A stretch of 9,399 bases of DNA from Asaia bogorensis (GTDB lineage: Bacteria > Pseudomonadota > Alphaproteobacteria > Acetobacterales > Acetobacteraceae). Made by a program: the position numbers and the translations under genes. The stretch covers positions 1 to 9,399 of the forward strand of contig CAMCEP010000094.1 of assembly GCA_945873675.1 (NCBI GenBank). Reading direction: 5' to 3'. Every line of letters starts with the position of its first letter. Position 1 is the first letter of the stretch. Shown here one piece after another: positions 1 through 5,328 of the stretch. The notes below the pieces were generated by a model, which saw nothing but the letters and a program-made list of their open reading frames with translations, ran no database searches and was not told where the DNA came from.

Positions 1-72
1 CCGCCCGGCCCAACCCTTCAAGCGCAGGCCGCCCCATGCCATTCTGGCGCCTCACAAACAGGAAGCCAGACC

Positions 73-843
73 ATGCGCCTTGCGGTGATTTCCGATATCC
101 ATGGCAATCTAGCCGCGCTGGAAGCGGCCTTGGATGATATCGCCCGGCGGGGCATCACCAACATCATCTGCCTGGGTGATTGCGCGTCCGGCATGTGCTG
201 GCCGGCGGAGACAACCCGCCTGCTGATGGAAAAGAATATCCCAACCATTCGTGGCAATCATGATCGCTGGCTGACGGATCGTGTGGCGGAGGGGCTGAAG
301 GGCCAGGATGGCTTCGCCTTCCAGGAAACCACCGCCGATCAGCGCGCCTGGCTTTACGCCTTGCCGGAACGCCTGATGCCCGCGCCCGGGGTGCTTGCCT
401 GCCATGGTACCCCTTCATCTGATGTGCGCAACCTGTTGGAAGACCCGCGCCATGGCATTCTGGTGCCATCGCCGCTTTCTGCCATTCGCGAAAGACTGGG
501 CGAAGATGGCATGGCAGCGCGCGTGGTGCTGTGCGGCCATAGCCATCAATCGAGCATTATCCACATGCCGGGCGACGGCCCCTTGGTGGTCAATCCCGGC
601 AGCCTTGGCCTGCCCGGCTTTCGCGTCACACGCGGCGATCATCCGCACCGGGCCGAGGCACGATCCCCCCATGCGCGCTACGCCATCATCCACGCCGCCG
701 AGGGTACGAAGCCGATGGCAGAGCTGGTTTCCCTCGTCTATGACTGGGAAAGTGCCGCACGGCGGGCAGAGGAAGTGGGCGCCAACCACGCGTGGCCGCA
801 TGTGCTGCGGACGGGGTATTTGCCGGAATCGCTGGACGAATAG
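73..843 (+). CDS. Calcineurin-like metallophosphoesterase (YfcE/MJ0936-type)
   Basis: A 256-residue cytoplasmic protein of the calcineurin-like phosphoesterase superfamily, which uses a two-metal centre to hydrolyse phosphomono- or phosphodiesters; the substrate cannot be told from sequence. The metal-binding motifs appear in order: SDIHGN with D8 and H10, LGD with D36, GNHD at 61-64, a His at 111 (CHGTP), GHSH at 155-158, and the family's NPGS at 174-177. There is no signal peptide or membrane segment. The ATG at 73 is preceded by an AGGA ribosome-binding site. The reading frame stays open to the left edge but contains no ATG, GTG or TTG there, so 73 is the only start visible. The tail after NPGS, about 80 residues, is typical for the family. 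A secreted lysozyme inhibitor follows 76 bp later on the same strand with its own ribosome-binding site, and no functional link is evident. The family assignment is secure; the substrate is unknown. Confidence 0.92.
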   Translation: MRLAVISDIHGNLAALEAALDDIARRGITNIICLGDCASGMCWPAETTRLLMEKNIPTIRGNHDRWLTDRVAEGLKGQDGFAFQETTADQRAWLYALPERLMPAPGVLACHGTPSSDVRNLLEDPRHGILVPSPLSAIRERLGEDGMAARVVLCGHSHQSSIIHMPGDGPLVVNPGSLGLPGFRVTRGDHPHRAEARSPHARYAIIHAAEGTKPMAELVSLVYDWESAARRAEEVGANHAWPHVLRTGYLPESLDE

Positions 844-904
844 GGAAACCAGCCCTGCCTAGCCCCTCCGCCGCCATGGTGGTTGGTGTTATCACTCTGC
901 GCTG

Positions 905-912
905 AGAAAGGA
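905..912 (+). promoter_or_regulatory. Shine-Dalgarno site of the PliI-like gene
   Basis: AGAAAGGA ends 7 nt before the ATG at 920, which is ideal spacing and supports that start. A second purine run, GAGG at 914-917, lies too close to the ATG to be the main site. Confidence 0.7.
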
Positions 913-919
913 TGAGGTC

Positions 920-1495
920 ATGAAATTCTCCGGCCTACCGCTTCTTGCATTTGTGGCCATGATGATATCGCAAGCCCAGGCTCAGACTGCCTTTAACAAA
1001 ACACTGACCCTTCAGGGCGTGAGTTTTCATGTCATCTGCGCGAATGAAGGATCAGAAAACACGCTGCGTATTGCCCCATCAGGGGCACCGCACGCGCCCC
1101 GGGCGATTGAACAAAAGATCGAAGGTTCCGTTGTGGGCGCCGAAGTTGCGGATCTGGATGGCAATGGTGCGCCGGAGATTTATGTCTTTGTCCAATCCGC
1201 AGGCAGTGGTTCATACGGGACAGTGGTGGGCCATGCGGTCCATCATGCTTCGGCCATGGCAGTGATCACCCTGCCCGAAATGGCTGATGATCCAAAGCTT
1301 TCCGCTGGCTATATGGGCAGGGACCGTTTCTTCATCACGGGGGATAGGCTGGTGCGCCAATTCCCGATTTACCGCGATGGCGATCCCAACGCGACGCCAA
1401 GCGGCGGCACTAGGCAAGTGCAGTATCGGCTTGTCACTCACCAAGCCGGCCTTAGGCTTCAGCCTATTGAAGGCGAAACCAGGGAAACGCGCTAA
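920..1495 (+). CDS. pliI: PliI-family periplasmic inhibitor of I-type lysozyme
   Basis: A 191-residue secreted protein. Residues 1-21 form a signal peptide with a hydrophobic core (about 5-16) and an AQA cleavage site before Q22. The mature part resembles the PliI lysozyme inhibitors known from Aeromonas: an early strand with FHVICANEGSENTL (36-49), then AEVADLDGNGAPEIYVF (74-90), the SAGSGSYG loop (93-100), DDPK, GYMG and FPIY with GD-NA-P-GG-RQ-QY near the C-terminus. In this family the inhibitory loop is the SGxY segment, seen here as S96-G-S-Y99; the Ser and Tyr enter the lysozyme active site. By family knowledge it would protect peptidoglycan from invertebrate-type lysozyme of hosts, predators or competitors. 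The last codons overlap, tail to tail by 4 bp, the stop of the lipoprotein gene on the other strand. Assignment is by recognition of motifs, without a search. Confidence 0.85.
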   Translation: MKFSGLPLLAFVAMMISQAQAQTAFNKTLTLQGVSFHVICANEGSENTLRIAPSGAPHAPRAIEQKIEGSVVGAEVADLDGNGAPEIYVFVQSAGSGSYGTVVGHAVHHASAMAVITLPEMADDPKLSAGYMGRDRFFITGDRLVRQFPIYRDGDPNATPSGGTRQVQYRLVTHQAGLRLQPIEGETRETR

Positions 1496-2001
1496 ATCCG
1501 CCCGAAGCGCTGCAACGCCGCATCCAATTCGCCCGCGCGGCGTTCAATGCTTTGCACCTGATCCGCTGAAGGCCCGCCAGCACGCGCTGCCGCGGCGCGG
1601 CGGTCGCGTTCCAGCGCATCCAGTTCTGATTGCAGCCTGGCACCTTCGGCCGTCGCGGCTGGGTTTTGCGCGAGCTCGGCACGCAGTCGGTCGAGGGTGG
1701 CGCGCTGCTGCGCCAGATCACGCTGCAATCTTGCAAGCCGCTGTTCTGAAGCGCGCACCGCCGCCGTGCTGCGCGCGGCTTCGACCTGGGCGGCCGCATT
1801 GCGTTCGGCCGCCATTTGCGCGGCGCGTTCCTGCAACGCAGCAGAGCTTTCCAGCCGTTGCGCGCCGCGCACATCCTCACCACTCACGGCGGCACCAATG
1901 CCAGTGAAAAAGCCGCGTTCGGAAGCAGGGCCTGCGCCGGCGCCGGCGCAGCCAGCAAGGATCAGAAGCGGCGCGATGGCGCGAAAGGATTTCAGCTTCA
2001 T
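1492..2001 (-). CDS. Small coiled-coil lipoprotein
   Basis: A 169-residue predicted lipoprotein of unknown function. The N-terminus has a short basic stretch (K2, K4, R7), a hydrophobic core and a lipobox LAGC with the lipidated Cys at 18. The residue after Cys is Ala, not Asp, which favours outer-membrane sorting. A Gly/Ala/Ser-rich linker follows, then a long Ala/Arg/Glu/Gln-rich helical region (about 48-165) with leucines spaced as in a coiled coil, for example around 88-110 and 125-135. No catalytic motif is seen. The gene starts 6 bp after the stop of the glycine-zipper lipoprotein gene, so the two are surely co-transcribed and probably translationally coupled; its own ribosome-binding site is weak. 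Its stop overlaps the stop of the convergent lysozyme-inhibitor gene. The role may be structural, as an envelope tether or partner of the neighbouring lipoprotein, but this is inference from architecture only. Confidence 0.8.
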   Translation of the reverse strand: MKLKSFRAIAPLLILAGCAGAGAGPASERGFFTGIGAAVSGEDVRGAQRLESSAALQERAAQMAAERNAAAQVEAARSTAAVRASEQRLARLQRDLAQQRATLDRLRAELAQNPAATAEGARLQSELDALERDRRAAAARAGGPSADQVQSIERRAGELDAALQRFGRI

Positions 2002-2007
2002 GGCGGG

Positions 2008-2718
2008 TCAGCCCGTCGGCACGCGGCGGAGCGCGGATTCCAGATCATCCGCCGCCGCTTCAAGCCGGCGCTGCGCCTGGTCAATCTTCGCTTCCTCATT
2101 CATCAATTGCGGCACTTGCCGAGAGCTCGCCACCAGGCGCTGGCGCGCATCGCGGGCTTCGCCGGCGGTTTTGCGCATCAGCTCCGCATCCTGGCGCATG
2201 GTTGCGGTTTCATTGCGATATTGCGCGGCGGTGATCTGCCCGGCGCGATATTGCCGATCAAGCTGCGCCAATTTCTGCTGATTCTGCTTCGCCACTTGTT
2301 CAGAAGCGGCAGCGGTATTGTTCAAATTATTGGCGACTTGCTGCGCGGATTGGATGCGTTGGGAAGCATTGGCCTCACGATTTTCGAAGCCAAGATTGCG
2401 TTCTGCCACCGTCATGCCGGCGGCCAGCCCAACCAGCGCGCCAATGCCCGCACCAATCAGTGCATTCTGGCCCGTATTGCCGCGCCCGAATGCCGCGGCA
2501 CCCGCAGCACCCACCGCAGCACCCGCCAAGGCACCCGTCGCCGCGGTTTGATTCCAGCGTTGCGATTGCTGGCGCATGGCCTGTTGCTCAGCCGTGAGCG
2601 GCTGGCCGCCTGCGCCGACATTCGCGGTTTCGCAGGCCGGCAGCAGCAAAGACAGCGATAGCAATGCTGTCGCTGCTTTCAGCGCGGGCTTGCGACGGGC
2701 CGGGGCAATCAGGGTCAT
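2008..2718 (-). CDS. Glycine-zipper coiled-coil lipoprotein
   Basis: A 236-residue predicted lipoprotein of unknown function. The chosen start is the ATG at 2718, which has a GGAG 9 nt upstream and gives a compact signal: basic residues R8, R9, K10 and K14, a hydrophobic stretch from 18 to 26, and a lipobox LLPAC with Cys at 29. Pro at -2 is less common but tolerated. Residues 62-102 form a glycine-zipper segment (repeated GxxxG/AxxxG spacing: GALAG, AAVGAAG, GAGIGALVG) able to insert in or pack against a membrane, interrupted by a polar turn at 79-84. The rest (106-232) is a Gln/Ala/Arg/Glu-rich long helix that looks like coiled coil. It lies 86 bp downstream of the last paralogous membrane-protein gene and 6 bp upstream of the second coiled-coil lipoprotein gene, on the same strand. 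An earlier in-frame start at 2826 would overlap the upstream gene and bury the signal sequence, so it was not used. Confidence 0.82.
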   Translation of the reverse strand: MTLIAPARRKPALKAATALLSLSLLLPACETANVGAGGQPLTAEQQAMRQQSQRWNQTAATGALAGAAVGAAGAAAFGRGNTGQNALIGAGIGALVGLAAGMTVAERNLGFENREANASQRIQSAQQVANNLNNTAAASEQVAKQNQQKLAQLDRQYRAGQITAAQYRNETATMRQDAELMRKTAGEARDARQRLVASSRQVPQLMNEEAKIDQAQRRLEAAADDLESALRRVPTG

Positions 2719-2727
2719 GGGCGTGGT

Positions 2728-2731
2728 CTCC
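2728..2731 (-). promoter_or_regulatory. Shine-Dalgarno core that decides the glycine-zipper gene start
   Basis: Read on the - strand this is GGAG, 9 nt before the ATG at 2718. The alternative ATG at 2733 overlaps this motif and has no purine-rich site upstream of it, so translation from 2718 is favoured. Confidence 0.55.
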
Positions 2732-2779
2732 ATCCAATCATCAAAGAACACTCTATCACTATGGCATGGATGGCGCAGC

Positions 2780-2790
2780 TTTGCGGCAAA
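2780..2790. repeat. 11-bp inverted repeat between the membrane-protein array and the lipoprotein pair
   Basis: TTTGCGGCAAA is an inverted repeat with 5-bp arms (TTTGC/GCAAA) around one base. It sits in the 86-bp gap between the stop of the 2805-4058 gene and the lipoprotein gene start at 2718. It lacks the GC-rich stem and T-run of a rho-independent terminator. It could be an operator half-site pair or chance. Confidence 0.3.
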
Positions 2791-2804
2791 ATCATCGCAT
2801 AGCC

Positions 2805-4058
2805 TCATCGCCCGCCAGCGGGGCACCCAATACGGTAATCCCAGCGGGTAGAGGGCGAACCAGGCGTGCCCATCACCTCAACCGTCACCACGTAATCTTC
2901 AGCCGAGCCACCACGCGGCGGGTTCCAGTCAAAGGACACGGCGCCATTGCCGGAAACAAAGCCCGGCGTTTCCGACAGCAACCGCCCGCGGTGATAGACG
3001 CGGATGCGATCTGGCTCCATCCGGGTGTTGTAGGGAATGCTGACGCGCCCCGGTGTCGGCCCCAGATAGTGCCGCGTCTCCGTAATGCCACGCCCGCCGC
3101 TCTGCACTTCGGTATTGCAGGGCTCCACATTTGGTGGGCGTTCCAGCGGCCTTTCCGCCGGGCGCGGCGGTGGGGTTGGCCGCGGTGGGGGTGGCGGCGG
3201 AGGGGTCGGAGGCGTCGGTGGGCGCGGTGGTTCCGGTGTCGGTTCTGGCCGCGGTTCCGGCTGGCGCGGCGGCTCTGGCGCTGGCGGAGGAGGCGGAGGA
3301 GGCGGGGGAGGAGGCGGTGCTGCCGGCAGCGGGCATTCCGCGCGGCGGCGGCCGAGTTCTTCTTCCAGCAGGGTCAGACGGTGGCGCAGTTCCCTCTCGC
3401 GTTCCCTTTCGCGCAAAAGGGTCTGCATGGCGTCCAGATCGCCCTGCTCCACGCGGCACATGCCGGGCTCTGGCGCCAGCCAGCGCGCGATCCAGGGCGA
3501 GGCAAAGGCCGCCAGCGCGCCAAGCAGCAGAAGCGAAAGCAAAGCCGCGCCAAGCGCTGCCAAGGGGGTGCGGGCGGGCGCTTCGGCGAGCTTGCCATCA
3601 TCCAAATCGCGCAAAAGGCCAAGCCCGCCCGGCGCATTGGCCGGCGCCATACCCCAGCCTGCCAGCACGGGCCGGCCTTCATGGGCAAAAACCTGTTCAA
3701 AGCTTGGAATTTCAGTCGCGGCCGCGACCAGCGCGGGAAGATGCCCTGCACCTGCGGGGTCTTCCGCCGCCGCCTGGGCAGCCGCGCGGCGCAGCGCGCT
3801 GATGATCCGCCCAATCTCGGCGCGCAGCCTGTCCCGCCCTGTGGCGTCCAGCTCCGCAAAACGCGCCATGCGGCCTTCGGGGGCGAAGAAGGCCAAGCCC
3901 TGTTCAGTTGCGCTGACTGGGGCGAAAAAACCCGCAACCTCAACGCCCAGGGTTTCACTCAACAGCGCCGTTAAAGCGCGATGCGCGCCCACGTGATCCT
4001 GCCCGGCCGGCAGGATCGCACGGTAGCGATCAAGCGAAAGGGTGATCAGCGGCTGCAT
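2805..4058 (-). CDS. SrfA-like single-pass membrane protein with Pro-rich stalk and C-terminal beta-sandwich-like domain
   Basis: A 417-residue protein and fourth member of the local paralogous array. Residues 1-160 form a cytoplasmic domain with FAP (45-47), FFAPEG (57-62) and GRPVLAGWG (128-136). A transmembrane helix follows at about 165-190. Then comes a charged helix (201-242) bracketed by C201 and C242. A very Pro-rich linker (243-311) includes 12 consecutive prolines at 248-259. The terminal domain (312-413) has alternating strand-like segments (HYLGPTPGRVSIPYNT, PDRIRVYHRGRLL, TPGFVSGNGAVSFDW, DYVVTVEVMG, WDYRIGC); it looks like a small beta-sandwich possibly closed by C314 and C412. 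With no N-terminal signal, topology is N-in/C-periplasmic. The first 200 residues are about 83% identical (hand count) to the protein encoded at 4099-5283. The ATG at 4058 gives the MQPL start shared with that paralogue; no strong ribosome-binding site is seen and the gap to the upstream gene is 40 bp. No enzymatic residues are recognised; a binding or sensing role is inference. Confidence 0.87.
   Translation of the reverse strand: MQPLITLSLDRYRAILPAGQDHVGAHRALTALLSETLGVEVAGFFAPVSATEQGLAFFAPEGRMARFAELDATGRDRLRAEIGRIISALRRAAAQAAAEDPAGAGHLPALVAAATEIPSFEQVFAHEGRPVLAGWGMAPANAPGGLGLLRDLDDGKLAEAPARTPLAALGAALLSLLLLGALAAFASPWIARWLAPEPGMCRVEQGDLDAMQTLLRERERERELRHRLTLLEEELGRRRAECPLPAAPPPPPPPPPPPPAPEPPRQPEPRPEPTPEPPRPPTPPTPPPPPPPRPTPPPRPAERPLERPPNVEPCNTEVQSGGRGITETRHYLGPTPGRVSIPYNTRMEPDRIRVYHRGRLLSETPGFVSGNGAVSFDWNPPRGGSAEDYVVTVEVMGTPGSPSTRWDYRIGCPAGGR
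3282..3317 (-). repeat. Polyproline-coding G-rich tract
   Basis: Codes for 12 consecutive prolines in the stalk of the 2805-4058 protein. The + strand is a near-pure GGN run, with further G-rich tracts at about 3170-3231, so four closely spaced GG runs could form a two-tier G-quadruplex on the template strand. Runs of this kind also stall ribosomes and normally need elongation factor P. Confidence 0.75.
3333..4058 (-). repeat. Direct repeat copy 1 (duplicated N-terminal half)
   Basis: Codes residues 1-242 of the 2805-4058 protein. It aligns without any insertion or deletion to 4558-5283 at a constant offset of 1225 bp. The most conserved block, near 3616-3720, shows about 10 mismatches in roughly 107 bases by hand count. 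Similarity ends at the second cysteine codon, where the Pro-rich linker begins. Confidence 0.85.
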
Positions 4059-4098
4059 GGTGAGTCTGATTCAAGCGGGGACGATGAGAACATCATGC

Positions 4099-5283
4099 TC
4101 AGCGGCGCCCGTCTTCCCGGTGGAAATCATGTGTGAAGCCGACGTGATCGACACATCTGGCTAGGTCATTGCCACTTCGGGTGCAGGTCAAGGTATCCGG
4201 GTCCCAAACGACACTGCCGGGCGTACAGTTCACTTGTGGCTGGGTAATCCTGAGCGTGCTGCCTTGGAATGCCGCCGTCACCGGCGCATTACAGGTAATG
4301 CGACTCACGGTCGGGCAATTCATGACGCTTTCGCGCGCGCCTCTGCCACTTCTATCGAAGCAGATTTTGCCCGCCGACACACGGCATAATTCAAGAACGC
4401 CATCGTGGTTGTAACTGCTTTGTGACTCCGCGCCAAGAACCCAACACCCCTCCAACATCCCAAGATCACCCCTGTTCCAGCGCTCAGCGGGCAAGGAAGG
4501 CGGGGGCGTTGGCGGCGATCCAGGCGCTGGGGGCGGAGGCGATGGTTCTGGCAATGCGCATTCGGCGCGGCGGCCGCCCAATTCCTCCCGCAAGGACGCG
4601 AAGCGATTGCGCAATTCCCCCTCTCGCGCTCTCTCGCGCAGAAGCGTGTTCATGCCTTCGATATCGCCGGGGTCCACGCGGCACATGCCCGGTTCAGGCG
4701 CCATCCAGCGTGCGATCCAGGGTGCAGCAAAAGCGGCCACGGCGCCCAATAAAAATAGTGCAAGCAGGGCCGCACCAAGCGCTGCCAAGGGCGCGCGCGC
4801 AGGCGCTTCGGCGGGCTTCCCATCATCCAGATCTCGCAGCAGGCCAAGCCCGCCCGGCGCATTGGCCGGGGCCATGCCCCAGCCCGCCAAAACGGGCCGG
4901 CCTTCATGGGCGAAAACCTGCTCAAAGCTTGGGATCTCAATCGCGGCCACGACTAGCGCGGGCAGATGCCCGGACCGCTCGGGGTCCTCAGCCGCAGCCA
5001 AGACAGCGACGCGACGCAGCCTGCTGATGATCCGCCCAATCTCGGCGCGCAGCCTGTCGCGCCCAGTGGCGTCCAGCTCCGCAAACCGCGCCACGCGGCC
5101 TTCGGGGGCAAAGAAACTTAGGCCATCTTCAGTTACGCTAACCGGGGCGAAAAGGCCCGCAACCTCTGGCCCCAGGGCTTCGCTAAGCAGCGCGGCCAAC
5201 GCCTGATGGGCGCCAGCATGATTAAGGCCCACCGGTAGGATCGGGCGGTAGCCATCTCTCGGGAGCGTCATCAAAGGCTGCAT
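4099..5283 (-). CDS. SrfA-like single-pass membrane protein with eight-cysteine C-terminal domain
   Basis: A 394-residue paralogue of the adjacent 2805-4058 protein. The start is the ATG at 5283, matching the MQPL start of its twin; an in-frame TTG six codons earlier is possible but a purine run abuts it with no spacer. A cytoplasmic domain (1-160) carries FAP, FFAPEG and GRPVLAGWG (128-136); a transmembrane helix lies at about 165-190; a helix is bracketed by C201 and C242; a short Pro-rich linker spans about 244-262. The C-terminal module (about 263-377) begins LPAERWNRGDLGMLEGCW and holds eight cysteines (280, 300, 308, 323, 331, 353, 367, 377), enough for four disulfides, plus CFDRSGRG. 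Such a density fits an oxidising periplasm. The module is unrelated to the twin's C-terminal domain despite the shared first half. The stop lies 40 bp before the twin's start, and the upstream gene ends 45 bp away, so co-transcription is likely. Function is unknown; a ligand-binding or scaffold role is inference. Confidence 0.87.
   Translation of the reverse strand: MQPLMTLPRDGYRPILPVGLNHAGAHQALAALLSEALGPEVAGLFAPVSVTEDGLSFFAPEGRVARFAELDATGRDRLRAEIGRIISRLRRVAVLAAAEDPERSGHLPALVVAAIEIPSFEQVFAHEGRPVLAGWGMAPANAPGGLGLLRDLDDGKPAEAPARAPLAALGAALLALFLLGAVAAFAAPWIARWMAPEPGMCRVDPGDIEGMNTLLRERAREGELRNRFASLREELGGRRAECALPEPSPPPPAPGSPPTPPPSLPAERWNRGDLGMLEGCWVLGAESQSSYNHDGVLELCRVSAGKICFDRSGRGARESVMNCPTVSRITCNAPVTAAFQGSTLRITQPQVNCTPGSVVWDPDTLTCTRSGNDLARCVDHVGFTHDFHREDGRR
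4558..5283 (-). repeat. Direct repeat copy 2 (duplicated N-terminal half)
   Basis: Codes residues 1-242 of the 4099-5283 protein and aligns gap-free to 3333-4058. Protein identity by hand count is 166/200 over residues 1-200 and 28/42 over the Cys-bracketed helix. Downstream of the second Cys codon the two genes share only Pro-rich character. Confidence 0.85.
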
Positions 5284-5328
5284 CAGGCGCCCCCGCCGCA
5301 ACCCTCAGGGGCGGGCCCTTTGCGCCCT

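Noticed and set aside
1..72. Possible 3' end of an upstream gene at the left edge.
   Set aside because: All three forward frames are open over this short stretch, no domain can be recognised, and 72 bases are too few to support a call.
18..257. Open frames on the - strand overlapping the start of the phosphoesterase gene (18-257, 109-405, 164-469).
   Set aside because: They overlap a gene with clear catalytic motifs, show no recognisable domain, and overlap one another in different frames.
2740..2800. Possible sigma-70 promoter for the lipoprotein pair on the - strand (TTGCCG as a -35 box).
   Set aside because: No -10 hexamer close to consensus lies at the right spacing, so the match is no better than chance.
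2719..2826. Upstream extension of the glycine-zipper lipoprotein gene to a start at 2826.
   Set aside because: It would overlap the upstream gene by 22 bp, add 36 unstructured residues before the lipoprotein signal, and has a worse ribosome-binding site than the ATG at 2718.
3170..3320. Repetitive GGC/GGA/GGT-rich stretch considered as a CRISPR or minisatellite.
   Set aside because: There are no uniform repeats with unique spacers. The pattern is explained by proline codons in the linker of the protein read on the other strand.
2664..3974. Long open frame on the + strand (436 codons), plus other + strand frames rich in Arg or Gly across 3085-3996.
   Set aside because: They lie antisense to a well-supported gene with paralogues. 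Their low-complexity Arg, Gly and Trp-Arg runs are the expected shadow of polyproline codons in GC-rich DNA.
5284..5301. TTG start six codons upstream for the eight-Cys protein.
   Set aside because: The purine run abuts the TTG with no spacer, and the paralogue begins at the equivalent of the ATG at 5283 with the same MQPL sequence.
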